A DNA stretch of 64,000 nucleotides from Plantactinospora soyae (GTDB lineage: Bacteria; Actinomycetota; Actinomycetes; Mycobacteriales; Micromonosporaceae), in assembly GCF_014874095.1 (NCBI RefSeq), contig NZ_JADBEB010000001.1:7130001-7194000 (forward strand), read 5' to 3'. Of this stretch, positions 1-8,948 are shown in pieces; the first letter of the stretch is position 1; each line of letters opens with the position of its first letter. Made by a program: the position numbers and the translations under genes. Below the pieces are notes generated by a model. That model had not been told where the DNA came from, did no database searches, and saw nothing but the letters and a program-made list of their open reading frames with translations.

Positions 1-478
1 CGTGCAGGGCACCCTCGACATCGGCGAAGAACGGGTCGCTGCGCAGCCCGGCGAACAGCCGGATCCGCGCTGGTTCGTCGACCACGACAGAGCGGTCCGT
101 GCCGTCGAAGCTGACCGGGATGGACTCGACGAGCACCTGGCCGGTCGGCTCGGGCTGCCGGGCTTCGGGGCCGGTGGCGTACCAGGCGGTCCCGGTCTGG
201 GTTCCGTTGTCGTACTCGGAGAACGTGAACGTGAACGCGATGTCGGCCTGCGCGTCGCCGTCGGTGTCGACGTTGATCCGGTAGACGGCGCCGGGGTAGA
301 ACTCCGGACCGGTGGTGGGCTCCGGTATCGGGGGCGGAGCACTGGTCGGGTTCGAATCGATGATCAGAACCGTCTTGCCGGGATCCTCTGTCGAGGTGAA
401 GACGTACAGGTCGGTGAGGTCGAGGCGACGGTCGTCACCGGGGAACCCGAGGTTGTCGGCGCTGAAGTGGTTGGACAT
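1..478 (-). CDS. DUF4331 family protein (N-terminal part, runs off the window)
   Basis: The gene reads leftwards and its 3' end lies outside the window, so only about 159 residues are visible. The N-terminus begins MSNHFSADNLGFPGDDRRLD and continues with a 'LTDLYVF' segment, which is the opening of DUF4331 proteins: a short His/Phe start followed by 'D..DLY.F'. The visible part has no signal peptide. A stretch rich in Pro and Thr precedes a beta-rich segment with 'YRINVDTDGDAQADIAFTF', also typical of the family. The molecular function of DUF4331 is unknown. The start is the ATG at 478-476, the only plausible one. The family assignment is fairly sure; any role is not. Confidence 0.75.
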   Translation of the reverse strand, partial: MSNHFSADNLGFPGDDRRLDLTDLYVFTSTEDPGKTVLIIDSNPTSAPPPIPEPTTGPEFYPGAVYRINVDTDGDAQADIAFTFTFSEYDNGTQTGTAWYATGPEARQPEPTGQVLVESIPVSFDGTDRSVVVDEPARIRLFAGLRSDPFFADVEGALH

Positions 479-790
479 GGCGGCTCCTTGGGCGGTCAGA
501 GGCGGGTGTCAGTTGCGGAGCGCAACTCAGCAACGCCGTATTGCCGCTGGGAACGGCTGCCCGGCCTGTTCATCACCGGACGCTAGTGAGGTCGCGGGCG
601 GCCCGCACGCGATTGGTGAACCCACGCCCGACCGGGTGAACGGATCTGGTCCGCGTTCGCTTGCAGATCGCGGCGTGGCTGGTCGGCGCGCCTCCTCGGT
701 GGCGGGCCCGACACACCGTTCCGGTGTGCTGAGCCGAGAAACGCTAAGCTGCCCGTCACCACCTGCCAACCACGGTATGAGGAGTCGAGC
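479..790. other. Intergenic region without a gene
   Basis: This 312-bp space separates the divergent DUF4331 and methyltransferase genes and must hold both promoters. The only readable signal is a GAGGAG ribosome binding site just before the GTG at 791. The open frames that cross it are shadow frames with Arg/Pro/Ala-rich composition and no recognisable motif. Confidence 0.6.
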
Positions 791-1618
791 GTGTCGCAGA
801 GCCCCAGCGTCAACAAGGCTGATCGGCCCGGTTCGGGGATCGACACGACAGTGGCGCACAACGCGAGGATCTGGGACTACTGGCTGGGTGGCAAGGACAA
901 CTACGAGATCGACCGCGAGGTGGGGCACCAGATCCGGAAGATGGTCCCGCACATCGATGCGGTGGCCCGCGCGGACCGGGCGTTTCTGGCCCGAGCCGCC
1001 CGCTTTCTGGCCGGGGAGGCTGGCATCCGCCAGTTCCTCGACATCGGGACCGGCCTGCCGACCGCCGACAACACCCACGAGGTCGCCCAGGCGGTCGCTC
1101 CGGAATCCCGCATCGTCTACGTCGACAACGATCCGCTCGTGCTGGTACACGCACGGGCGTTGCTGACCAGCAACCCCGAGGGGGCGACCGACTACATCGA
1201 GGCCGACGTCCGCGACCCTGACACGATCCTGCGCCGGGCCGCCGGGACGCTCGACTTCGACCAGCCGATCGCGATCATGTTGCTCGGCGTCCTCAACTTC
1301 GTCCAGGACACCGAGCAGGTCGGGACCATCGTGGACCGGCTGTTGGACGCGGTGCCGTCCGGCAGTTACCTCGCCCTCACCCACCCGACGACCGAACTCG
1401 GCGGCGAGGGAAACGTCGCCGCGATGGCGTACTACAACCAGCACGCCACCCCGAAGATCTGCGCTCGCAGCGGTGCCGAGCTCGCCCGACTCGTCCAGCG
1501 ACTGGAACTGGTCGAGCCGGGGCTGGTGTCGTGTGCGGTGTGGCGAGCCGAGGCCGACGCCGACGGCGCACTGCCGGCGCAGGTGCCACAGTACGGTCTG
1601 GTCGGGCGCAAAGCCTGA
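791..1618 (+). CDS. DUF574-type SAM-dependent methyltransferase
   Basis: This 275-residue protein belongs to the actinobacterial Methyltransf_19 (DUF574) family. The family signature 'ARIWDYWLGGKDNYEIDR' is at residues 25-42, and the SAM-binding motif I 'FLDIGTGLP' is at 82-90. A Rossmann strand with acidic end 'VYVDNDPLVL' follows, then 'YIEADVRDP', where the adenine of SAM is expected to sit. Family members are numerous in Streptomyces and Micromonospora genomes, but their substrates are generally unknown. The GTG at 791 is preceded by GAGGAG. A strong hairpin follows the gene. No linked pathway gene suggests a substrate here. Confidence 0.88.
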   Translation: MSQSPSVNKADRPGSGIDTTVAHNARIWDYWLGGKDNYEIDREVGHQIRKMVPHIDAVARADRAFLARAARFLAGEAGIRQFLDIGTGLPTADNTHEVAQAVAPESRIVYVDNDPLVLVHARALLTSNPEGATDYIEADVRDPDTILRRAAGTLDFDQPIAIMLLGVLNFVQDTEQVGTIVDRLLDAVPSGSYLALTHPTTELGGEGNVAAMAYYNQHATPKICARSGAELARLVQRLELVEPGLVSCAVWRAEADADGALPAQVPQYGLVGRKA

Positions 1619-1649
1619 GCCGTCGCCCGGGGAATGGTTACCGCCGCTT

Positions 1650-1674
1650 CGGCCCACCCGCGCGGGGTGGGCCG
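1650..1674 (+). terminator. Hairpin terminator after the methyltransferase gene
   Basis: A perfect 10-bp stem (CGGCCCACCC at 1650-1659 and its complement at 1665-1674) closes a 5-nt loop, 31 nt after the stop codon at 1618. No T-run follows, which is usual for terminators in high-GC actinobacteria. Confidence 0.6.
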
Positions 1675-2173
1675 TGGCGCGACCGCCGGTGGCTCATCGC
1701 GATGCACCGCCGTGAACGCGGGGACTCTTCCCTGGCCGGGCACTTCCTCGGCTGATCCGCGACGCCCTACCGGGAACTGCGGCGTCCCGGGTCCGACTCC
1801 CCGCTGAACCACCCCTTGGAGTGAACCCCATGGAGTGAACTCGGGCCCCGGCCACAGTCGCGAACCGCTCCGATTCGGCCCACGCACGGTACGCGGTCGG
1901 CGGTGGCGGCCCTTCTCACCGGCCGGCCCGTCGGCGCTCCCTGCCGCCGGCCGGATCCCGCGAAGCCCGGTCCGCTCCTTTCGCGCACTGCTACGGTCAG
2001 GCCAGGCCCTTGTCGACTGCGGGCTGCTCACCCCGGCCGTCGCTGCTCAGGGGACCTGACCCAGCGGGGGTACGGGTCCGCTGCCGGGAGTTCCTGCCGT
2101 GCTGTCATCGCCTCGGTTCCACGCGGTGGAGCGGGCGGTCCAGACATCCCGGGCGGAGGAAGGTTCGTGGCTC
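1675..2173. other. About 500 bp without a recognisable gene
   Basis: No reading frame here looks like a protein: the longest ones on both strands are low-complexity Arg/Pro/Gly sequences. A short direct repeat GGAGTGAAC occurs twice near 1817-1838. The last 20 bp carry the ribosome binding site of the next gene. Confidence 0.5.
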
Positions 2174-3049
2174 ATGTTTGACGGTTTCGACGAATTCGAC
2201 ATCACCACGTCCGGCACGACGATTCACGGGCGCCGTGGTGGCAGCGGGCCTCCGGTACTCCTCCTGCACGGCATTCCGGAAACGCATCTCATGTGGCACC
2301 GGGTGGCGCCCCAGCTCGCCGAGCACTACACCGTCGTCGCCACCGACCTGCGCGGCTACGGCGACAGCGGCAAGCCGCCCAGCACCGCCGACCACGAGCC
2401 GTACAGCATGCGCGCGACCGCGCACGACCAGGTCGAGGTCATGCGGAGCCTGGGCTACGACCAGTTCAGGCTCGCCGGACACGATCGCGGTGCACGGTGT
2501 GCGTACCGGCTCGCGCTCGACGAACCGGAGACGGTCACCCGGCTCGCCGTCATGGACGTCGTTCCTACCGGCGACGCGTACCGCCGTGCCGAGATGAAGT
2601 TCAGCCTGGGGTACTGGGTCTGGTCCTTCCTGGCCGCACCGGAACCGGTGCCCGAACAGTTCATCGGCGCGGCACCGGCCCTGCTCGTCGACTTCATGCT
2701 CGATACCTGGCCCGAGGTGAAGGATGCCTTTCCGGCGCAGGTGCGCGCCGAGTACGTCAAGAAGTTCACCGACCCCGCAACCGTGCACGCGATCTGCGAG
2801 GAGTACCGCGCCGCCGCGACGCTCGACTACCAACGGGACGAGGCGGACCACGGCAACCGGAAGATCGCCTGTCCGGTGTTGTTCCTCTGGAGCGAACGGG
2901 GTTCGGTGGCAAAACTCTACGACGACCCGCTCGCCATCTGGCGGGAGTGGGCGGACGACGTTCGCGGCGGTCCGGTGCCGGTCGGGCATTTCATTCCGGA
3001 GGAGGCCCCCGAGGAGACCGCACGCCAACTCCTGGACTTCCTGAAGTGA
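2174..3049 (+). CDS. Alpha/beta hydrolase, haloacetate dehalogenase/epoxide hydrolase type
   Basis: The 291-residue protein has an alpha/beta-hydrolase core with the oxyanion motif 'LLLHGIPETHLMWH' (29-42), 'RGYGDS' (60-65), and 'AGHDRGARCA', which puts an Asp nucleophile at 104 next to Arg105 and Arg108. The catalytic His is H272 in 'VGHFIPEEAP', and D128 in 'VMDVVPT' is the likely acid. This pattern is that of fluoroacetate/haloacetate dehalogenases. The halide-pocket His of that family, in the typical 'YWHWFFLAQ' segment, is a valine here ('YWVWSFLAA', 147-155), so dehalogenase activity is doubtful. The start at 2174 is chosen because GGAGGAAGG lies 10 nt upstream; an in-frame ATG at 2099 lacks such a site. 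A second hydrolase follows 93 bp downstream. Confidence 0.82.
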   Translation: MFDGFDEFDITTSGTTIHGRRGGSGPPVLLLHGIPETHLMWHRVAPQLAEHYTVVATDLRGYGDSGKPPSTADHEPYSMRATAHDQVEVMRSLGYDQFRLAGHDRGARCAYRLALDEPETVTRLAVMDVVPTGDAYRRAEMKFSLGYWVWSFLAAPEPVPEQFIGAAPALLVDFMLDTWPEVKDAFPAQVRAEYVKKFTDPATVHAICEEYRAAATLDYQRDEADHGNRKIACPVLFLWSERGSVAKLYDDPLAIWREWADDVRGGPVPVGHFIPEEAPEETARQLLDFLK

Positions 3050-3142
3050 CAGTGGCATGACGCCCGCCCGAGTCTCCACGTCGAGCCCGCACGATTCAGC
3101 CGATGGACCGGAGTTTGACTGGACCCACCCGAAGGAAACACG

Positions 3143-4060
3143 ATGACAAGAATCGACCCCCGACCGACCACCAAGACCACGGCGCAATCGAGGCCCAGTT
3201 CGGTGGTGCACAGGACGGCGACCGTGGCCGGGGTGGATGTGTTCTACCGCGAGGCGGGGTCGATCGGCTCTCCCAAACTGTTGCTCCTGCACGGCTATCC
3301 CGCGTCGTCGCACCAGTACCGGAACCTGATGCCCGCACTGGCGGACCGGTTCCACCTCCTCGCGCCCGACTATCCCGGATTCGGCAATACCGGCGTCCCG
3401 GACCCGTCCAGTTTCGCCTACACCTTCGAGCATCTCACCGAGATCGTCGACCAACTCCTCCACGAGGTCGACTTCACCGGGTCGATGGGCATCTACATGG
3501 AGGGGTACGGAGGTGCGATCGGGAATCGGCTCGTCGACCGGCACCGGGACTGGCTCCAGTGGCAGATCATCCAGAACGCGAACGCGTACGAAGAGGGCCT
3601 GAGTCCGGCCTGGGACCCCTTCAAAGCCTTGTGGAGCAACCGGAGCCCGGAGACCGAGCAGGCGATGATGTCGTTCCTGGAACCCGATGGCGTCAAGCTC
3701 GTGTACACCCACGGGCACAAGAACCCGGAGACGCTGAGTCCGGACAACTGGAACATGGATTCGTTCTTCCTCGCCCGACAGAACGCCAAACAGGCTCAGA
3801 TGGACCTGTTCTACGACTTCCGCAGCAACGTGGCGCTGTTCCCGAAGTGGCAGGAATCCGCGCGCCGGTACCAACCGAAGACTCTGATCCTGTGGGGCTG
3901 CAACGACATCTTCTTCGTGCCGTCCGCGGGTGAAATGTACCTCCGGGACCTCCCCGACGCAGAACTGCTCTCGCTCGACTCAGGACACTTCATCGTCGAG
4001 GACAGCATCGACGATGTCGTGGCGGTGATCGACCGCTTCTTCGACGAACGTGTCGCCTGA
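3143..4060 (+). CDS. Alpha/beta hydrolase-like protein lacking the usual Asp nucleophile
   Basis: This 305-residue protein resembles the epoxide hydrolase/haloalkane dehalogenase group: 'LLLLHGYPASSHQYRNLMP' (47-64), 'DYPGFGNTG' (76-84), a C-terminal 'LWGCNDIFFVP' with the acid Asp, and 'DSGHFIVED' with the catalytic His. Relatives usually read 'YVQDYGAPVG' at the nucleophile elbow. Here it reads 'IYMEGYGGAIG' (117-127), so the Asp is Gly121, with Glu120 beside it. Either E120 took over or the protein is not a hydrolase. The start ATG at 3143 follows GAAGGAAA. It lies 93 bp after another hydrolase and may share its transcript. The sequence is otherwise intact, with no frameshift. Confidence 0.8.
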   Translation: MTRIDPRPTTKTTAQSRPSSVVHRTATVAGVDVFYREAGSIGSPKLLLLHGYPASSHQYRNLMPALADRFHLLAPDYPGFGNTGVPDPSSFAYTFEHLTEIVDQLLHEVDFTGSMGIYMEGYGGAIGNRLVDRHRDWLQWQIIQNANAYEEGLSPAWDPFKALWSNRSPETEQAMMSFLEPDGVKLVYTHGHKNPETLSPDNWNMDSFFLARQNAKQAQMDLFYDFRSNVALFPKWQESARRYQPKTLILWGCNDIFFVPSAGEMYLRDLPDAELLSLDSGHFIVEDSIDDVVAVIDRFFDERVA

Positions 4061-4178
4061 CCGCATCCTAGGGCCACGCAGCCGCCCTTATGGCTCGGGG
4101 AGGGGTTTGGGCCCGCCTCCTTCGGGAAGGCCGACATCGTCCCGAATCTTCAGATCGGCGCAGTACGAGGGGGTAGCT

Positions 4179-4598
4179 GTGACTTTGGCCGACGCGGCAC
4201 CTGACTATTTCACACCCAAGGACGGGATGTTCCTCGCCACCTTGCTGATTGTTCGCGATATCGATCGGTCACGCGAATACTACGAGCGAGTATTCGGCGC
4301 TACCTGCGTACACGACGCCAATCCGTTGATCATGAAGTTCTTCAACAGCTACATCATCATCAACGTCGAGGGTGGCCCAACCGACGACAAGCCGACGGTG
4401 CAGGCCATGGCACCGAAGGACTCCAATACCCTGAGCTGTGCGATGAACGTTCGGGTCACCGACATCCGGAAGCTCTACAAGGAGTGGAAGTCTCGCGGCG
4501 CGGACTTCATCACCGAGCCGAAGGACCACGGCACGGAGATCCGGTGTTATCTGCGCGACCCCGACGGCTATCTCGTCGAGATCGGGCAGGGGCTCTGA
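4179..4598 (+). CDS. VOC (glyoxalase/bleomycin resistance) family protein
   Basis: A single VOC domain of 139 residues begins 'GMFLATLLIVRDIDRSREYY' and ends 'CYLRDPDGYLVEIGQGL', with the metal-ligand Glu in the last strand ('YLVEIGQ'). The usual first ligand position, at the end of strand 1, is not clearly His or Glu. Such proteins include lyases, dioxygenases and drug-binding proteins, and the substrate cannot be told from sequence. The GTG at 4179 is preceded by GAGGGGG 5 nt upstream; the longer open frame from 4050 starts in unlikely coding sequence. It follows the two hydrolases in the same direction after 118 bp. Confidence 0.78.
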   Translation: MTLADAAPDYFTPKDGMFLATLLIVRDIDRSREYYERVFGATCVHDANPLIMKFFNSYIIINVEGGPTDDKPTVQAMAPKDSNTLSCAMNVRVTDIRKLYKEWKSRGADFITEPKDHGTEIRCYLRDPDGYLVEIGQGL

Positions 4599-4624
4599 TC
4601 CCGCGGGGATGCGATGGGCCTGGT

Positions 4625-4671
4625 CGTCGCCGTGGACCCCGCCAGGTCCGGCAGCGGGGTCCACGGCGACG
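4625..4671. terminator. Very strong bidirectional hairpin between convergent genes
   Basis: A perfect 17-bp stem (4625-4641 paired with 4655-4671) with a 13-nt loop sits between the VOC gene, which ends at 4598, and the carboxypeptidase gene, which ends at 4698 on the other strand. It can terminate transcripts from both sides. Confidence 0.8.
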
Positions 4672-4697
4672 CGGTCAACGTCGGCGTACCGTCCAGA

Positions 4698-7154
4698 TCA
4701 CCGCTGCGCGGCCCAGAGCACGGCCCGGCCGAACTGGGACTGCAAACCCTTCGGGTGCAGCCGGAACGTGGGATTCGTGCCGAACAGCACCACCCCGTTA
4801 CCCGCTGCGGTCACGCCGCGAACGATGCTGGCCTGGCCGGCCGCCGCGGCCTGCCCACCCGTACCCGTCGCGTTCGCCGCCCACCAGCCGGCGAGCAGCG
4901 GATCGGTGGCGTACGACTGCTCGACCGTGGCGCCCGCGCCCAGGTTGGTGAACCAGACGGGCTGGCTGATGAACGAGTGCGGGATGGCACCGGCGGTCAC
5001 CGGTCCCCCACCGTTCACCACGTTGACGACGCCGCTGGCCAGGCTGGGTCCCGCATTGGCGGTGACGCTGAGCAGCGACGCCGCGTTGCTGAAGTTCGCC
5101 CCGGCGGTGCCCAGGCCGACGACGCCACCGCCCCGGGCGAGGAACGCGTCCAGCGCCGCGCGATTCTCGACGGACAGGTCCGCCAGATTGAGGCTGCTGC
5201 CGACGAGCAGGACGTCGACCGCCTCCGTCAGGGTGGTGGCCAGCGTCGCGGTGGTCAGGGCACGAGGTTCGACGCCGATGGCGCGCAGCGTGTCCCGTTC
5301 CTCGACCGAGCCGAGGTAGCCGACGACGACATCGTCCAGCCGGGTGCCTCGCCAGTGCCCGGGTGCGGGTCCGAAGGTGACGCCGTGCCGGCGCGCCTCG
5401 GCCGTCGCCAGCCGGCGACTGCTCGCCGTCGATGCGACAGCGACCGACCCGTCCGCCAGCCGGTACACCGGGACGCCCTGGGCCAGCAGGGAGTTGACCG
5501 CGAGCAGGTCTGCGGCATCCTGGATGTCCAGCCGCAGGTCGCCGCCGCCGCTGGGCACACCGCCGTCGGTCTCGCCGCCGTAGGTCCGCTCCAGGCGTAC
5601 CCGGGGCAGTTCGTGCCACAGCGTGTCGACGGTGGCTCCCCAGGTCAGGCCATGGCTCCAGGCCGCCGGGCCGGCGTAGAGGTCGTCCACCCGGTCGGTG
5701 ATGTCGATCCCGGGCTCCAGCAGTGAGTTCACCAGGCCCCGCTTCGGCTGGTGCAGGTCCACGACGTAGGCGCCGGCCCGGTAGCTCCGGCCGCCGGCGG
5801 TGAACCCCTTCTTCGCGCGCCAGACCCGGCCGCCGCTGGTCACCAGCAGGTCGACCAGGCGGGCCGCGGCGGTCTCGGAGTGCTGTCCGGGCCCGGTGGG
5901 GATGACGTAGGAGCGGGGGAACGTCGTCCGGTAGTCGTCCTCGGGTCCCCAGCCGGGGACATAGCCGTCCGGAAGGTCACGCAGCGGCTCGCCGGCCCAG
6001 CCACGGCGGTAGACCTCCGCCTGGTCGTTCAGCACCTCAGCCCGGTGGTCCTGGATGTACCGCAGCGACGTCTTGATCGCCACCTCGTGCACGTCGGTGT
6101 TGATCCGCGAGCGCCGGACCCGCTCCTCCGGGGTCAGACCGCCGCCGCGCGGGTTCAGCGGCGCCTCGATCGTGTACGGGATGCTGCTCTGCAACATGGC
6201 GAACGACGGCACGTAGATCGGCGGGAAGTCGTCCCATACCCCGGGTTCGTCATCCCGGAACGGGATCCTGGCCCGGGACGTCTCCGGGTACCCCAGGTCG
6301 CGCAGGCCCTCCTCGATCGCCAGCGCGTTCGGCAGGCCGTGCTTGATGTACAGGTCGTACTCGTTGTTGACGTTGTGCGGCGGCGTGCTCGGGTGCAGCA
6401 GCGTCGGGTTGACGTACCCGTGCAGGTCGAGCGTGATGATCGGCTTCGTGTCGATGATCAGCTCGCGGATCAGCGTCGTCTCGGGCTGCGAGACGATCGT
6501 CAGGTCCCGGTTCAGGTCGTAGCCCGCCGCGTTGGCCCGGGTGCCGGCCACCCGCCCGTCGGGGTTCGACGTGACGTTGAAGACCAGCCGGTTACGGCGG
6601 AGCAGCCGGAGCACCTCGGGATCGGTGCTGGTCGCGTACTCCTCGATGACCCGCAGGGCCGCGTCGGTGCCCTCCCACTCGTTGCCGTGGATGTTGGCGT
6701 TGACGAACAACGGCGTCTTGTATTCCGCACGCAACCGCCGGTCACGCTGTGCCCTCGACGGCTCCTCCTCGATGAGCCGCCGCCACGCGTCCTGCTGCCG
6801 CGCCTCGGCCCGGGTCTCCGGTGCGGTGACGGTCACGGCATACAGGTCGTAGCCTCCGGCGGAGCTGCCGGCCACCCGGGCGGAGACCCGGTCGCTTCCC
6901 GCCTGCAACGCGTTCAGCTTCGGCGCGATGTCGTCGTACGGGGTGACCCCGATCGGAATCGAGGCGTCGGCGGGGTTGTCCGGCCAGACCGGCAGGACGG
7001 CCCGGCGGGGAAAGCCGCCGATCTCGGCCTGGCCGGCGGTGCTCGCCGACAGCGGTGGTGGGGCCGCGGCGGCCGGCGGGAGCCAGCCGGCCGTTCCGAT
7101 CAACGAGACGGTCACCGTGGCGACGGCGAACCTGAAAAGGGGTCTTCTGGCCAT
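4698..7154 (-). CDS. Secreted M14 family zinc carboxypeptidase
   Basis: The 818-residue protein has an N-terminal signal peptide (RR at 3-4, a hydrophobic stretch 8-28, Ala-rich cleavage region near 30). The M14 peptidase domain follows. Its zinc ligands are H156 and E159 in 'NIHGNEWEG' and H245 in 'TLDLHGY'. 'NVTSNPDGRVAGTRAN' and 'YDLNRDL' carry the substrate-binding Asn-Arg. The catalytic Glu is probably in 'IPYTIEAPLNP'. The C-terminal half, about 400 residues, contains a glutamine-amidotransferase-like segment ('VDVLLVGSSLNL', 'FLARGGGVVGLGTAG'), as in large secreted M14 peptidases of actinobacteria. The start ATG at 7154 has AGGAG upstream; an in-frame ATG 21 codons earlier would spoil the signal peptide. 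It is expected to degrade extracellular peptides. Confidence 0.88.
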   Translation of the reverse strand: MARRPLFRFAVATVTVSLIGTAGWLPPAAAAPPPLSASTAGQAEIGGFPRRAVLPVWPDNPADASIPIGVTPYDDIAPKLNALQAGSDRVSARVAGSSAGGYDLYAVTVTAPETRAEARQQDAWRRLIEEEPSRAQRDRRLRAEYKTPLFVNANIHGNEWEGTDAALRVIEEYATSTDPEVLRLLRRNRLVFNVTSNPDGRVAGTRANAAGYDLNRDLTIVSQPETTLIRELIIDTKPIITLDLHGYVNPTLLHPSTPPHNVNNEYDLYIKHGLPNALAIEEGLRDLGYPETSRARIPFRDDEPGVWDDFPPIYVPSFAMLQSSIPYTIEAPLNPRGGGLTPEERVRRSRINTDVHEVAIKTSLRYIQDHRAEVLNDQAEVYRRGWAGEPLRDLPDGYVPGWGPEDDYRTTFPRSYVIPTGPGQHSETAAARLVDLLVTSGGRVWRAKKGFTAGGRSYRAGAYVVDLHQPKRGLVNSLLEPGIDITDRVDDLYAGPAAWSHGLTWGATVDTLWHELPRVRLERTYGGETDGGVPSGGGDLRLDIQDAADLLAVNSLLAQGVPVYRLADGSVAVASTASSRRLATAEARRHGVTFGPAPGHWRGTRLDDVVVGYLGSVEERDTLRAIGVEPRALTTATLATTLTEAVDVLLVGSSLNLADLSVENRAALDAFLARGGGVVGLGTAGANFSNAASLLSVTANAGPSLASGVVNVVNGGGPVTAGAIPHSFISQPVWFTNLGAGATVEQSYATDPLLAGWWAANATGTGGQAAAAGQASIVRGVTAAGNGVVLFGTNPTFRLHPKGLQSQFGRAVLWAAQR

Positions 7155-7254
7155 GCAGGCGGATCTCCTGTCGGGGTGGGGCGGTGGGTGACACGCGGAC
7201 GCGCCCGGGGCCGGCACTACGGCCTCGGTGCACGCCCGCAGGGGTGGAACGGCC

Positions 7255-8115
7255 TCAGTCGGAGGGGCCGTAGGGGCGGTCGCCGCGCAGGGTGATCCGG
7301 TGCATCACCCGGTGCGCGGTGCCGTAGTCGCGGTTGGCGTAGTGGGCGGTGCTGCGGTTGTCCCACATCGCCACGTCGCCGGTACGCCACCGGTGCCGGA
7401 CGATGTGCTCGGGCTTGGTCAGGTGAGCGTAGAGCAGGTCCAGGATTGCCCGGCTCTCCGCATCGGACACCCCGACGATGTGGGAGGTGAAGCCGGGATT
7501 GACGAAGAGGCCCTTCCGGCCGGTCTCGGGATGGACCCGGACGACCGGATGTTCGACCGGGTCGAGCCGGGTGACGACCGCGCCGTCCCAGACGCTGCCC
7601 CTGCCGCCGCGCCGCTGGGCCAGGTAGTAGCCGAACTCCCGGTTGCCGTCGTGTACGGCGGTGAGCTGGTCGACCAACTGCCGGACCGGTCCGGCGAGCG
7701 AGTCGTAGCCGAGTTGGCTGTCCGCCCAACTGGTGTCCCCGCCGCCGTCCGGAAGCGTTACGGCGCGCAGGATGGAACCAAGAGGTGGCCTGGGCATGAA
7801 CGTGACGTCGGTGTGCCACACGTCGGCGAAACCGTTGTCGGTGCTGTCGAGCGCGTACACCTCGGGATGTGCCTCGTCCACGCCACCCACCACCGGATGG
7901 GAGGCGGTCAGTTCGCCGAGCCGGCGGCCGAGCCGGACCTGCGCGTCGTCGTCCAGATCCTGTCCCCGGAAGAACAGCACCTTCCGGTCGACCAGGGCGG
8001 CCCGGACCGCGGCGAGTTCCTCGTCGGAGGCCCGGTCGAGGTCGAGTCCGACGACCTCGGCGCCGAAGTGCGGGCCGAGCGGGTCGAGGGCGAGGTTGAC
8101 GATCGTGTCGGTCAT
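7255..8115 (-). CDS. TauD/TfdA-type 2-oxoglutarate-dependent dioxygenase
   Basis: This 286-residue non-heme iron enzyme carries the metal triad H101 and D103 ('VWHTDVTF') and H258 ('WDNRSTAHYA'). R269 in 'GTAHRVMHRI' is the likely 2-oxoglutarate carboxylate ligand. Family members hydroxylate taurine, alkylsulfonates, alkyl sulfates or 2,4-D, and the hydroxylated sulfonate then releases sulfite and an aldehyde. Its start overlaps the stop of the upstream transporter ATPase by 4 bp (ATGA), so it is translationally coupled and part of a sulfonate uptake and use operon. Sulfonate is therefore the most likely substrate class; which sulfonate cannot be said. Confidence 0.88.
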   Translation of the reverse strand: MTDTIVNLALDPLGPHFGAEVVGLDLDRASDEELAAVRAALVDRKVLFFRGQDLDDDAQVRLGRRLGELTASHPVVGGVDEAHPEVYALDSTDNGFADVWHTDVTFMPRPPLGSILRAVTLPDGGGDTSWADSQLGYDSLAGPVRQLVDQLTAVHDGNREFGYYLAQRRGGRGSVWDGAVVTRLDPVEHPVVRVHPETGRKGLFVNPGFTSHIVGVSDAESRAILDLLYAHLTKPEHIVRHRWRTGDVAMWDNRSTAHYANRDYGTAHRVMHRITLRGDRPYGPSD

Positions 8116-8948
8116 GCTGGTCCTCCCGGCAGTGTGGACGTTCCGGCCGCGGCCCGTACGGCGTGGCCGATGGTGGCGCGCAGGGTCGCGTACCCGGGCA
8201 GGCCACGAAGCTCGTCCGGCTCGATCCCGGTACGCGGCAGGTCGATGTCGAGGTCCAGCGCGACGCGTCCGGGGCGGCTGGTCAACACGACCACTCTGCT
8301 GCCGAGGTACACGGCCTCGTCGACGCTGTGCGTGACGAACACACAGGTACGACCGGTCTCGACGCTGACCTGGCGCAGATCCTCCTGCAGGCGTTCGCGG
8401 GTGAGGGCGTCGAGCGCGGCGAACGGCTCGTCGAGCAGCAGCAGGGGGCTGTCGACCGCCAGGGCGCGGGCGATGGCGACCCGCTGCTGCTGCCCTCCGG
8501 AGATCTGCCAGGTCCGCCGCTGCGCGACGTCGTGCAGGCCGACCCGGGCGAGTAGTTCGGGCACCCGACGGACCCGTTGCTCGCGGGGCACGCCGGCGTA
8601 CCGCAGCGCGAGGGCGACGTTGCCGGCAACGGTCTTCCAGGGAAGCAGGCGTGGTTGCTGGAACACCAGGCCAGCGCCACGCCCCGGGGTCGGTGTGGCG
8701 CCACCGGTGAACACGTCACCGGCGGTGGGTCGCTCGAAGCCGGCGATCAGCCGCAGCAGGGTGCTCTTGCCGCATCCGGAGGCGCCCACCAGCACCACGA
8801 AGGCACCCGCCGGCACGTCCAGGGTGATCGGGCCGACCGCCGGAACCGCGTCCGGGCCGGTGCCGTACCGGTGTTCGACGTCGCGTACCTCCACCGCCAG
8901 CGCCGGGCTCGCGGTGGCCGCCGAGGACCGCTCAGGACGCGAGGACAT
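8112..8948 (-). CDS. ABC transporter ATPase, SsuB/TauB type
   Basis: The 278-residue ATPase has Walker A 'GASGCGKST' at 55-63, a Q-loop 'LVFQQPRLLPW' (94-104), the signature 'ISGGQQQR' at 149-156 and Walker B 'LLLLDEP' at 169-175. This sequence pattern is typical of nitrate/sulfonate/taurine importers. The start at 8948 is preceded by AAGGGA and lies inside the 3' end of the binding-protein gene (17-bp overlap). The longer open frame to 9005 would add 19 residues unlike any ATPase. It powers uptake through the permease encoded at 10034-10900. Confidence 0.9.
   Translation of the reverse strand: MSSRPERSSAATASPALAVEVRDVEHRYGTGPDAVPAVGPITLDVPAGAFVVLVGASGCGKSTLLRLIAGFERPTAGDVFTGGATPTPGRGAGLVFQQPRLLPWKTVAGNVALALRYAGVPREQRVRRVPELLARVGLHDVAQRRTWQISGGQQQRVAIARALAVDSPLLLLDEPFAALDALTRERLQEDLRQVSVETGRTCVFVTHSVDEAVYLGSRVVVLTSRPGRVALDLDIDLPRTGIEPDELRGLPGYATLRATIGHAVRAAAGTSTLPGGPA

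Noticed and set aside
2105-3874. A 589-codon minus-strand frame
   Set aside because: It is antisense to the two hydrolase genes; it has no domains and no ribosome site.
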